Shown: one piece after another, positions 16,217-21,940 of the stretch
Position numbering within the stretch: the first letter of the stretch is position 1
Layout of the letters: the number at the start of each line of letters is the position of its first letter
Source: a virus
Length of the DNA stretch: 25,835 nucleotides
IMG/VR virus record: IMGVR_UViG_3300025652_000475
Coordinates: 1 to 25,835 of that record
Strand: one strand, 5' to 3'
Notes under the pieces: generated by a model
Databases searched by the model: none
The model's input: the letters and a program-made list of their open reading frames with translations, nothing else
What the model was told of the DNA's origin: nothing
Position numbers and translations under genes: made by a program

Positions 16217-17820
16217 GCGGCTCTTACACTCCCTTCATATGGCGCATCCTCTGTAAGGATGGTTGTCTCTGGATCGTAGTAAAGTGATCCTGCGTGACCT
16301 AACTTAGCGAACGGTCTGTTCTTGTCAATAAAGAATGACGTAGTGTTTTGAAGTATCTCATCCTCAGACTCAACATCACGTTCCAGCTTTATACAGATGA
16401 TTGCTTCTTCTTCAAGTGATGCAGCATACTTTGTTCTACCATCATCATTTACCTGTGATATGAATACCACACCTATGTTCAACTCCTTAGCTAACTGGGC
16501 CATACGTGAGCCTAGTGTGGTGAGTGTACTGGTTGCCCCGTCAACACCAGTGTTAGATAGGTAAGCTAGACGTTGAACGTGGTCAATGAAGATGAAACCT
16601 GCACCGTACACAGATGCAGACAGTCTTACATAATCAAGTAACTTCAATGGGTCATCGTGGCTACGCATCTCAAAGATGATAGTGCGTTCGCCTTGAGTTG
16701 CATCCTGTGCAGCCTTGATTACATCTGCTTCACTGATACCAGACTCCTTAGCATCGTCTTTAGTTCTGACATTGACACCTAACTTGTAGGTTGCCATAGC
16801 ACGGTAAGTTGTAGACTTCATCTCCTCCATATGCAGGAGGGCTATGCGTGTGCTCTCATCACGCAACAGGTTAGTCTCAAAGAACCGAACAACTTCGGTC
16901 TTACCCATACCACGAGGAGCTTTGATAAAGGTAAGACCTCCCTTAACCATGCCCCTGATCTTATCGTCAAGGCCAGCGTGACCAGTGGGCACATACTCGT
17001 AAGGGTTTTCTGTAAGGATAGCTGCTTCTACATCTGCATCAGAGCAGAAGAAATTCTCTGGTGAGTACCTCTGTGGCTTTCTCGCAGCCCACATCAGGTC
17101 ATCACCTGCACCTGCCTCAAGGAACTCATTAGCATCCTTGTACTTAGACATAGGTACATAATAAAATTTATCTGGGAAGGCCTGATACAGTTTGTCTGCA
17201 GCCCTACGACCAGCATCGTCTAACTCACCTGCGTACACTAGCTCTTTGAATGACGACAGATAAGCATGGTTGTGCTTAATAAACTTCTCACCAATTGATG
17301 CACTAGGTAGAGACTTCACAGGGAATGTCTTGCCTAGTATCTGGTAGAGACTAGCTGCATCGAACTCACCTTCTGTAATGTATATGCGATTGCTTGAACC
17401 AGCATTGAACTCTGGTCCAAACAGTATGTTCATACCTAGGCCACGGTCTTTGACCCATGACTTAGACTTGTCGTTATACATCCTGTACTTAATTGTGTGC
17501 GGGTACTTATAGGCATACCTGACAGGCTTGCCATCAACACCCAGCTGTAACTGTATGCCGTACATCTGACATACATCAGCATCTATACCTCTGATACCAT
17601 TGTATGTCATGCCCTTAACTTCTATGTCCATCGGGTTTCTCCTCTCCCTAAGTGGATACTCTGTCGCTGCCCATTCGAAGGTTGCTGGCATGCCCTTCTC
17701 TGGGTAAGCTCTACTGCAAGAGTGACAATGACCAAAGCCATCATCATTCCAATTAAATGCGTCACTTGATCCGCAGTCTTGATACGGACAAGCTAAGTGT
17801 GGGTTATCGTTCGTCGCCAT
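16213..17820 (-). CDS. T7 gp4-type primase-helicase
   Basis: The protein has 535 residues and joins three domains. A zinc-binding domain has C11, C16, C32 and C35 (CPYQDC, CHSC). A TOPRIM primase domain has ITEGEFDAAS (E150) and AGELDDAGRRA (D201, D202). A RecA/DnaB-type helicase has Walker A APRGMGKTE (301-309), LLHMEEM (E332, E333) and the H2 strand FIFIDHVQRLAY (D413). It unwinds the fork and lays primers. The first Gly of the classic Walker A is Ala. No clear ribosome binding site precedes the ATG, and it starts within the last 17 bases of a small membrane gene, so translation probably depends on coupling. Confidence 0.95.
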   Translation of the reverse strand: MATNDNPHLACPYQDCGSSDAFNWNDDGFGHCHSCSRAYPEKGMPATFEWAATEYPLRERRNPMDIEVKGMTYNGIRGIDADVCQMYGIQLQLGVDGKPVRYAYKYPHTIKYRMYNDKSKSWVKDRGLGMNILFGPEFNAGSSNRIYITEGEFDAASLYQILGKTFPVKSLPSASIGEKFIKHNHAYLSSFKELVYAGELDDAGRRAADKLYQAFPDKFYYVPMSKYKDANEFLEAGAGDDLMWAARKPQRYSPENFFCSDADVEAAILTENPYEYVPTGHAGLDDKIRGMVKGGLTFIKAPRGMGKTEVVRFFETNLLRDESTRIALLHMEEMKSTTYRAMATYKLGVNVRTKDDAKESGISEADVIKAAQDATQGERTIIFEMRSHDDPLKLLDYVRLSASVYGAGFIFIDHVQRLAYLSNTGVDGATSTLTTLGSRMAQLAKELNIGVVFISQVNDDGRTKYAASLEEEAIICIKLERDVESEDEILQNTTSFFIDKNRPFAKLGHAGSLYYDPETTILTEDAPYEGSVRAA

Positions 17821-17986
17821 AATAAAAATCCATAAGCATTGCCCAGATATACATGACAGAAACTATCGGCCATGTCAAGGCTAGTTTTACTGGGGCATTT
17901 TCGTGCTCATCATCTATGGGTTCTACTAACCCAAGTACAAGCATTACCCCTAGGAGATACATGAAAACTCCTACCCAAATTTCCAT
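17804..17986 (-). CDS. Small two-helix membrane protein
   Basis: The protein has 60 residues with two hydrophobic stretches (about residues 3-21, WVGVFMYLLGVMLVLGLV, and 36-53, LALTWPIVSVMYIWAMLM) separated by an acidic loop, so a membrane hairpin is likely. An AGGAG site lies six bases before the ATG. The ATG joins the upstream stop as TGATG, and its end overlaps the primase-helicase start. A holin is one guess, but the gene sits in the replication operon; no function is assigned. Confidence 0.7.
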   Translation of the reverse strand: MEIWVGVFMYLLGVMLVLGLVEPIDDEHENAPVKLALTWPIVSVMYIWAMLMDFYYGDER

Positions 17987-18222
17987 CAGTCTCTCCTGAT
18001 CTCTAATCTAAACAGACCTTCGGTACTATCCATCGAAGCTACTACATCCATCAACTGTTGATGACTTATCATAATCATATCAGAGCTACCAGCTTCATCA
18101 TCGTACTGAGCTAAGAATACTGAGCCATTGTCAGCCAAGGTCATTTCGATGTCATTGAACTCAGCGTTATCATCCATGCTTATTATGGTTGTGGTGCTGT
18201 GATTAAACTCAACTGTGTACAT
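17986..18222 (-). CDS. Small acidic protein of unknown function
   Basis: I chose the ATG at 18222, giving 78 residues (MYTVEFNHSTTTIISMDD...); a TTG three codons upstream at 18231 is also in frame. A GGGGG run lies about ten bases upstream, a weak site, so coupling to the overlapping upstream 43-residue gene is likely. The product is rich in Asp, Met and Ser and looks like a small beta-containing soluble protein. Nothing in it is recognised. Confidence 0.6.
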   Translation of the reverse strand: MYTVEFNHSTTTIISMDDNAEFNDIEMTLADNGSVFLAQYDDEAGSSDMIMISHQQLMDVVASMDSTEGLFRLEIRRD

Positions 18223-18340
18223 CCTTCTCAACCCCCGCTACGAGAATGTTGACGTGTGCTACATTACCTTCGACACGGGTGATGACATACTCTAGCCCAG
18301 CCTTAGTGAGTAACAGTCTTAGTTGTCCTACAGGTATCAT
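18209..18340 (-). CDS. Small protein of 43 residues
   Basis: This short frame encodes 43 residues (starting MIPVGQLRLLLTKAGLEYVI). It is supported by a four-base ATGA overlap with the upstream DUF3310 gene and a GGAG site six bases before the ATG. It extends 14 bases into the following gene. Its composition is ordinary, with alternating hydrophobic residues. Function unknown. Confidence 0.6.
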   Translation of the reverse strand: MIPVGQLRLLLTKAGLEYVITRVEGNVAHVNILVAGVEKDVHS

Positions 18341-18651
18341 AGCTTCTCCTCTCCATTAAGTTGATTGATACGCATTTGACAATAGCGTTGAACTTTCTCT
18401 AAGTCAATGATCTCGCTTTCTACTTGCGTCTTACCCTCGTACATCTTGTACCCTGCACGACTGGCATACTTAACAATGTTACCACGCCAGAACTCAAAGC
18501 CATTACGCATGATGTATGTGATAGGCTCAATGTTCCACCGTGAGTAGTGCTTAGGTTCATTCACGATGTCTGCTGTATGTTCAGCTACTACGCTACCCTT
18601 AAAGTCTTCCTGCTCTTTCATCAAGCGTTTCCATTCACTGTTTATCATCAC
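18337..18651 (-). CDS. DUF3310 family protein
   Basis: The protein has 104 residues. The segment VNEPKHYSRWNIEPITYIMR followed by WRGNIVKYASRAGYK is the signature of the DUF3310 family, common in phages of many hosts and sometimes annotated as nucleotide kinase without strong proof. The C-terminal half is a helix of the DLEKVQRYCQMRINQL type. A GGAGGAAG site precedes the ATG. Its stop overlaps a 43-residue gene as ATGA. A role in nucleotide metabolism would fit the neighbours, but the biochemical activity is unknown. Confidence 0.85.
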   Translation of the reverse strand: MMINSEWKRLMKEQEDFKGSVVAEHTADIVNEPKHYSRWNIEPITYIMRNGFEFWRGNIVKYASRAGYKMYEGKTQVESEIIDLEKVQRYCQMRINQLNGEEKL

Positions 18652-18821
18652 TCTTCCTCCAGACAGAAGCTACACCATGTGTCCTTACTTGCATTACCAC
18701 AGCTGACACATTTACGCCAGCCATTCTTTTCATCACGATGTTGGGATGCCTTACGTTCCTCTGGTGTCATAGGTCTGATGTCACTAAAGTCTGCCTCCAT
18801 AGGCCACTCATTGTCTGTCAC
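18648..18821 (-). CDS. Small zinc-ribbon protein, GTG start
   Basis: The best start is GTG at 18821, because a perfect AGGAGG lies six bases upstream, whereas the in-frame ATG at 18836 has no such site. The product has 57 residues. The C-terminus carries [16 protein letters not shown], two CxxC knuckles separated by eight residues, so a zinc ribbon is very likely. The gene overlaps the upstream 70-residue gene by 14 bases and the DUF3310 gene by four. Similar tiny zinc proteins in phages often bind nucleic acid or host polymerase, but this one is unassigned. Confidence 0.68.
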   Translation of the reverse strand: MTDNEWPMEADFSDIRPMTPEERKASQHRDEKNGWRKCVSCGNASKDTWCSFCLEEE

Positions 18822-19020
18822 GTAGTACCTCCTCATACTTAGAGAACAACTGCTCAAACTTCCACTCGTATAGTTGTTGCATACCCATCAAGGTGTTCAT
18901 CATCTCATCATGGGTAGGCTCACGTTCACCGTCACCTATCTGCTTGAACACTGTCTCAAGGTCATTACATACACGCCAACAGTCCAGTATCATTGGCTCT
19001 AAGTCATACAGTTTAGCCAT
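18808..19020 (-). CDS. Small helical protein of unknown function
   Basis: Three ATG codons stand in a row; the third (19020) is the best spaced from GGAG, giving 70 residues ([15 protein letters not shown]...). The protein is predicted helical and acidic, with segments [19 protein letters not shown] and [10 protein letters not shown]. It overlaps the thyX stop by eight bases and the zinc-ribbon gene by 14. No family is recognised. Confidence 0.62.
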   Translation of the reverse strand: MAKLYDLEPMILDCWRVCNDLETVFKQIGDGEREPTHDEMMNTLMGMQQLYEWKFEQLFSKYEEVLRDRQ

Positions 19021-19663
19021 CATCATTCTCCGTTAATGCATCCCACGATACAGGGAATAGTTCAATCATCTTGTGGTCAATCTGTCGTGCTACCTCTCGT
19101 GTCTCTGCCTGTGTGTCAGGCTTGCAGCGCAGGTTACACATATCAGCGAAGGCATCCAAGCTACCTGACCAGTACCACTCAGTCATAGTAGACTGTGGTA
19201 GTTCCATACGGGCTTGCTCAGGTGCTACACCGTGAGCTAGCAGGTCTTTGTAGGCTTTAAGTGCTGCCCATCCTGAACTACCCCAGTCACCTACATTTAC
19301 TACACCCTCAGAGCCTTGCTTCTTATCGGCACTACGTCCACGCCATGCGTAAGGAGTGTATAACTCAGGTTCATCATCAACGTACCTACGACTGATTTCA
19401 TTCCAACGTAGGAACTTATGCTTAACCAGCTGCCGTGCTACAAAGATCGGAGCCTTAACGTGGAAGCTGGCAAAGCAGTGTCCGAATGGGCTGATGTGCT
19501 TGTGCTTGGCAAGGTAACGGATTAGCTTATCGTCCTTAGCCTTGAGCTTAGGTGGCCCCCAGGGATCGTCTTCCATCTCGCTTGTCTTACCAAAGGATAC
19601 CCGTGCAGCGTTAGCTACAGTCAAGTCATTACCCATGTGGTCAATGTACGTTGCTTTAATCAT
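19013..19663 (-). CDS. thyX: Flavin-dependent thymidylate synthase
   Basis: The protein has 216 residues, the usual size of ThyX. The enzyme makes dTMP from dUMP with FAD, NADPH and methylene-tetrahydrofolate. The conserved [12 protein letters not shown] (residues 56-67) and [17 protein letters not shown] are present. The signature normally written RHR-x7-S appears here as [11 protein letters not shown] (81-91), with Lys in place of both Arg. The C-terminus [10 protein letters not shown] is typical. It overlaps a 59-residue gene by eight bases at the start. It complements ribonucleotide reductase in the same operon. Confidence 0.93.
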   Translation of the reverse strand: MIKATYIDHMGNDLTVANAARVSFGKTSEMEDDPWGPPKLKAKDDKLIRYLAKHKHISPFGHCFASFHVKAPIFVARQLVKHKFLRWNEISRRYVDDEPELYTPYAWRGRSADKKQGSEGVVNVGDWGSSGWAALKAYKDLLAHGVAPEQARMELPQSTMTEWYWSGSLDAFADMCNLRCKPDTQAETREVARQIDHKMIELFPVSWDALTENDDG

Positions 19664-19835
19664 CTACCCGTACTCCAATACATTCCACTGTTTCATTCTT
19701 ATCGTTGACCATAACTGCTGCGTCTTTCAAACCAGACTTACATAAGGTCTCATTGTCATACGTACCCAAGTGGTAGTACCTAATACCATTCTCAGGTACT
19801 AAGACAAGCCACAACAATATCCATACTGTATTCAT
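19656..19835 (-). CDS. Small protein with hydrophobic N-terminus, 59 residues
   Basis: This short frame fills the gap between the integrase and thyX genes. It starts ATG at 19835 with AAGGAG eight bases upstream, and its stop lies eight bases inside thyX (ATGATTAA overlap). The product begins MNTVWILLWLVLVPENG, a hydrophobic stretch that could be a signal or membrane anchor, followed by a polar segment with two Cys. Both the ribosome binding site and the overlap support it. No function is recognised. Confidence 0.65.
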   Translation of the reverse strand: MNTVWILLWLVLVPENGIRYYHLGTYDNETLCKSGLKDAAVMVNDKNETVECIGVRVDD

Positions 19836-19850
19836 ACTACCATCTCCTTA

Positions 19851-20735
19851 TCATTCTCTTTGACGTTTATCCAGCGCCAGTCTAGCTGTCTTCAAACTGA
19901 ATTTATTGTATGGGTTAAGACTTGATACATTCTTATGCCCCGATACCGATTGAATAGCAAGGTGATCTACACCACTCTCAATCATCTGTACTATCGCAGT
20001 CTTTCTTAAGTCACCTACTCTCAGTTCATCAGGAAGCCCTGCAGTGGCCTTAACCTCAGACAGCAGTGAAGTCATGTTGTAAACCGTTAGCGGCCTGTAA
20101 GCACCGTCTGAAGCTCTGTGGTAAGGTACTACGTATGACTGAAAGTCCCAGTCGTTTTTCTGTACTGACAACATCTCATAAATATTGTCCGGTATAGGTA
20201 ACTCTACCACTGCACCACGCTTGCTCTGTGTTATCTTTACTACACGACCGTCTAGGTCTACGTCATCCCACTTAAGATTTCTAATATCTATGGGACGTTG
20301 ACCCCACTCATAGCACATCAGTACTATCAAGCCTATGTTGCGCCACTCAAACTTAGTGAAGGCAGTATCAAGAAACTTGATGACCTGTTCGTGTGTCCAT
20401 ATGACAGACCTAGGTGTGCTGGTTCTCTTCTTAACTCTAGCCATAGGATTAGCAGGTATCAGATCTAACGACACTAGGTAGTTCATCAATACAGAGAATA
20501 CCCTAGCGTTATGATTAGCGTTGGATGTTGAGGTAACTAATTCCCAAGTATCATAAAGCTCTGTGCATAGCAGTACGTTAATCTTCTGTATATCAGTACT
20601 GCTAAGTTTTCTACCCATAACAGACATACGACCAAAGGATATGAGGCACGCTTCATACCCCTTCTGAGAGGAGTAAGAGAGTGAAGCAAAGTGTCTCGTC
20701 TTAAAGTATTTATCTACAGCATCTCTGTATCTCAT
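19851..20735 (-). CDS. int: Tyrosine recombinase (integrase)
   Basis: I chose the ATG at 20735 (294 residues, MRYRDAVDKYFK) because AGGAAAG precedes it and it is coupled as ATGA to a 15-codon leader; the open frame continues to a TTG at 20759. Catalytic residues, counted from this start: R147 in GQRPIDIRNLKW, K172 in TQSKRG, R244 in VGDLRKTA, H267 in SGHKN and the nucleophile Y276 in NPYNKF. The usual HxxR box is GDLR, so the first His is replaced by Gly (residue 241). An N-terminal core-binding region occupies residues 5-100. The adjacent tRNA-Arg gene could relate to the attachment site, because such enzymes often target tRNA genes. A role in resolving genome multimers is an alternative. 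Confidence 0.9.
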   Translation of the reverse strand: MRYRDAVDKYFKTRHFASLSYSSQKGYEACLISFGRMSVMGRKLSSTDIQKINVLLCTELYDTWELVTSTSNANHNARVFSVLMNYLVSLDLIPANPMARVKKRTSTPRSVIWTHEQVIKFLDTAFTKFEWRNIGLIVLMCYEWGQRPIDIRNLKWDDVDLDGRVVKITQSKRGAVVELPIPDNIYEMLSVQKNDWDFQSYVVPYHRASDGAYRPLTVYNMTSLLSEVKATAGLPDELRVGDLRKTAIVQMIESGVDHLAIQSVSGHKNVSSLNPYNKFSLKTARLALDKRQRE

Positions 20736-20779
20736 ATCTTTCCTAACCAGTGTGTGCAATCATCATGTGGATCATCCAT
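20732..20779 (-). CDS. 15-codon leader peptide upstream of integrase
   Basis: A tiny frame MDDPHDDCTHWLGKI lies between the tRNA and the integrase gene. It has the best ribosome binding site in the area (AAGGAG at 20791-20786, six bases before ATG). Its TGA overlaps the integrase ATG (ATGA). Its first SD base is the final A of the tRNA CCA end. It is probably a translation-coupling or regulatory leader rather than a functional peptide. Confidence 0.6.
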   Translation of the reverse strand: MDDPHDDCTHWLGKI

Positions 20780-20790
20780 GTTGTACTCCT

Positions 20791-20867
20791 TGGCCCACCC
20801 TGCAGGACTCGAACCTGCAACCTACTGCTTAGAAGGCAGTTGCTCTATCCAGTTGAGCTAAGGGTGG
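20791..20867 (-). tRNA. tRNA-Arg (anticodon UCU), CCA encoded
   Basis: On the - strand a full cloverleaf can be drawn. The acceptor CCACCCT/AGGGTGG has 7 pairs, followed by U8-A9 and a D-stem GCTC/GAGC. The anticodon stem is ACTGC/GCAGT with loop CTTCTAA, giving anticodon TCT, and the T-stem GCAGG/CCTGC closes TTCGAGT. The discriminator is G and CCA is encoded (20793-20791). It decodes AGA and AGG. All stems are perfect, so the molecule is probably functional. A sigma70-like promoter lies upstream and a leader peptide plus integrase directly downstream, so it is cotranscribed with them. Confidence 0.96.
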
Positions 20868-20876
20868 TACTAAAGT

Positions 20877-20890
20877 AATACTTAAGTATT
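20877..20890. promoter_or_regulatory. Operator candidate 1, perfect palindrome
   Basis: AATACTTAAGTATT is a perfect 14-bp palindrome lying between the promoter and the tRNA. The 16-bp block AGTAATACTTAAGTAT that contains it (20874-20889) recurs exactly at 20927-20942. Two copies 53 bp apart suggest a dimeric regulator with DNA looping or cooperative binding. Confidence 0.6.
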
Positions 20891-20930
20891 TATTTCTTTA
20901 AGATATATAGTAAAGTATATCTCTCTAGTA

Positions 20931-20942
20931 ATACTTAAGTAT
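20931..20942. promoter_or_regulatory. Operator candidate 2, adjoining the -10 box
   Basis: ATACTTAAGTAT is a perfect 12-bp palindrome that begins immediately downstream of the -10 element at 20943-20948, so a bound protein would cover the transcription start. It is the second copy of the palindrome at 20877-20890. Between the two copies lies a further 7-bp inverted repeat (AGATATA/TATATCT). Confidence 0.6.
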
Positions 20943-20973
20943 ATTATATAAGGGAGCTTGAAGATTCTGTCAA
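20943..20973 (-). promoter_or_regulatory. Sigma70-type promoter for tRNA-integrase unit
   Basis: On the - strand a perfect -35 box TTGACA (20973-20968) is followed by TATATA (20950-20945) at 17 bases or TATAAT (20948-20943) at 19 bases. It lies just downstream of the peptidase stop codon and points at the tRNA-Arg, leader peptide and integrase. It may also feed the long replication operon, since no terminator was seen between the integrase and the SSB gene. Confidence 0.82.
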
Positions 20974-20986
20974 GTGTGACATATTG

Positions 20987-21940
20987 TCAGTATGCATACT
21001 GGTACTTATCGTAGTTAACATAGTCCTGGAAATACCTACTGTCGTCAATCTGAGCTTCCTCAACCAGAGCATAGTAGTTGATACCCATATCATCTAGAAA
21101 CTCAGCTATCTTCTGCGGGTGATCTTGGATGAGATCCTTGATAGCAGCTATGTTACTTTCGTCAGGTGTACTACGATACCCATAGTTACTCATGTCCCAC
21201 CTATCTTCGACTACCGATGGATCACGTTGGAATACTAACTTATCCCAGTCAGCACACACAAGTGCTGTTGCAAGATACTCTGCATATTTTATATCCTGTG
21301 TCTCATTTACGCCATGCTGTCCATAATAACCGACACTGATGTTAGTACACTCTTGCACAACATGGATGTATTCGTTACTGTCAGTGTATGAACCACCATT
21401 GTCACCAATAAGTTGAGGCATATCAAGAGCTTCAGCAAAGGACTTAGCAAATGCATCTGATGCAGTGCGTAAGCCCATCTGATGTGTGATTACAGATGTA
21501 TCACCGAACCTGTCGAAGGATATAACTGCGTCAATACTACTCAGCCATAAGGGGTTGTCATTTACCAAGGCTTTGCTACCCTTGCAACCAACCTCTTCTG
21601 CCGCATGGATCACATACACACCGTCAATACCAGCCTCAATCATATTAAGGATCAACCAAATGCCAGTAGTACAGTCAGCACCAAGGCAGCTAGATGTAGC
21701 TGGGTCTGCAATAGATATAACATCATTGATGACCAGTAACTTCTGCATACCCTCAGTCTTATGTACTGTGTCGTGGTGTGCAGTGAAGCACAGGTTTGGT
21801 TTCTTACCTACACTCATTATATAGTTGCCGTGTCTGTCAGGTAAACCAAACATAGGTTCAAGGAACCTCTGACAGAACTCCCTCTGCGTCTCACTACCTT
21901 CTGGTCGTTTGTAACGCAGCATTTCAATTAAGCTATACAT
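20987..21940 (-). CDS. Zinc metallopeptidase of the M20/M28 type (clan MH)
   Basis: The protein has 317 residues. All ligand positions of the clan MH peptidases can be read in order: HHD in FTAHHDTVH (H55, D57), bridging D89 in LGADCTTG, the catalytic Glu pair AAEEVGCKG (E115, E116), D143 in SFDRFG, and a late His in YGQHGVNE (H209). Family members remove amino acids or cleave small peptides or amide conjugates using two zinc ions. Residues 230-317 form an acidic, Tyr-rich C-terminal extension (NYDKYQYAY end). There is no signal peptide, so it acts in the cytoplasm. The start is joined as TAATG to the 538-residue Cys-rich protein upstream. A phage peptidase of this class is unusual; the substrate is unknown. 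Confidence 0.88.
   Translation of the reverse strand: MYSLIEMLRYKRPEGSETQREFCQRFLEPMFGLPDRHGNYIMSVGKKPNLCFTAHHDTVHKTEGMQKLLVINDVISIADPATSSCLGADCTTGIWLILNMIEAGIDGVYVIHAAEEVGCKGSKALVNDNPLWLSSIDAVISFDRFGDTSVITHQMGLRTASDAFAKSFAEALDMPQLIGDNGGSYTDSNEYIHVVQECTNISVGYYGQHGVNETQDIKYAEYLATALVCADWDKLVFQRDPSVVEDRWDMSNYGYRSTPDESNIAAIKDLIQDHPQKIAEFLDDMGINYYALVEEAQIDDSRYFQDYVNYDKYQYAY

Noticed and set aside
17804-17986. Holin call for the 60-residue membrane protein
   Set aside because: Two hydrophobic helices fit a holin, but it sits in the replication operon, far from the lysozyme gene, so I left it unnamed.
20791-20867. tRNA as the edge of an integrated prophage (attL or attR)
   Set aside because: Phage-like genes in one continuous leftward arrangement lie on both sides of the tRNA and no host genes appear, so this is not an integration junction in the window.
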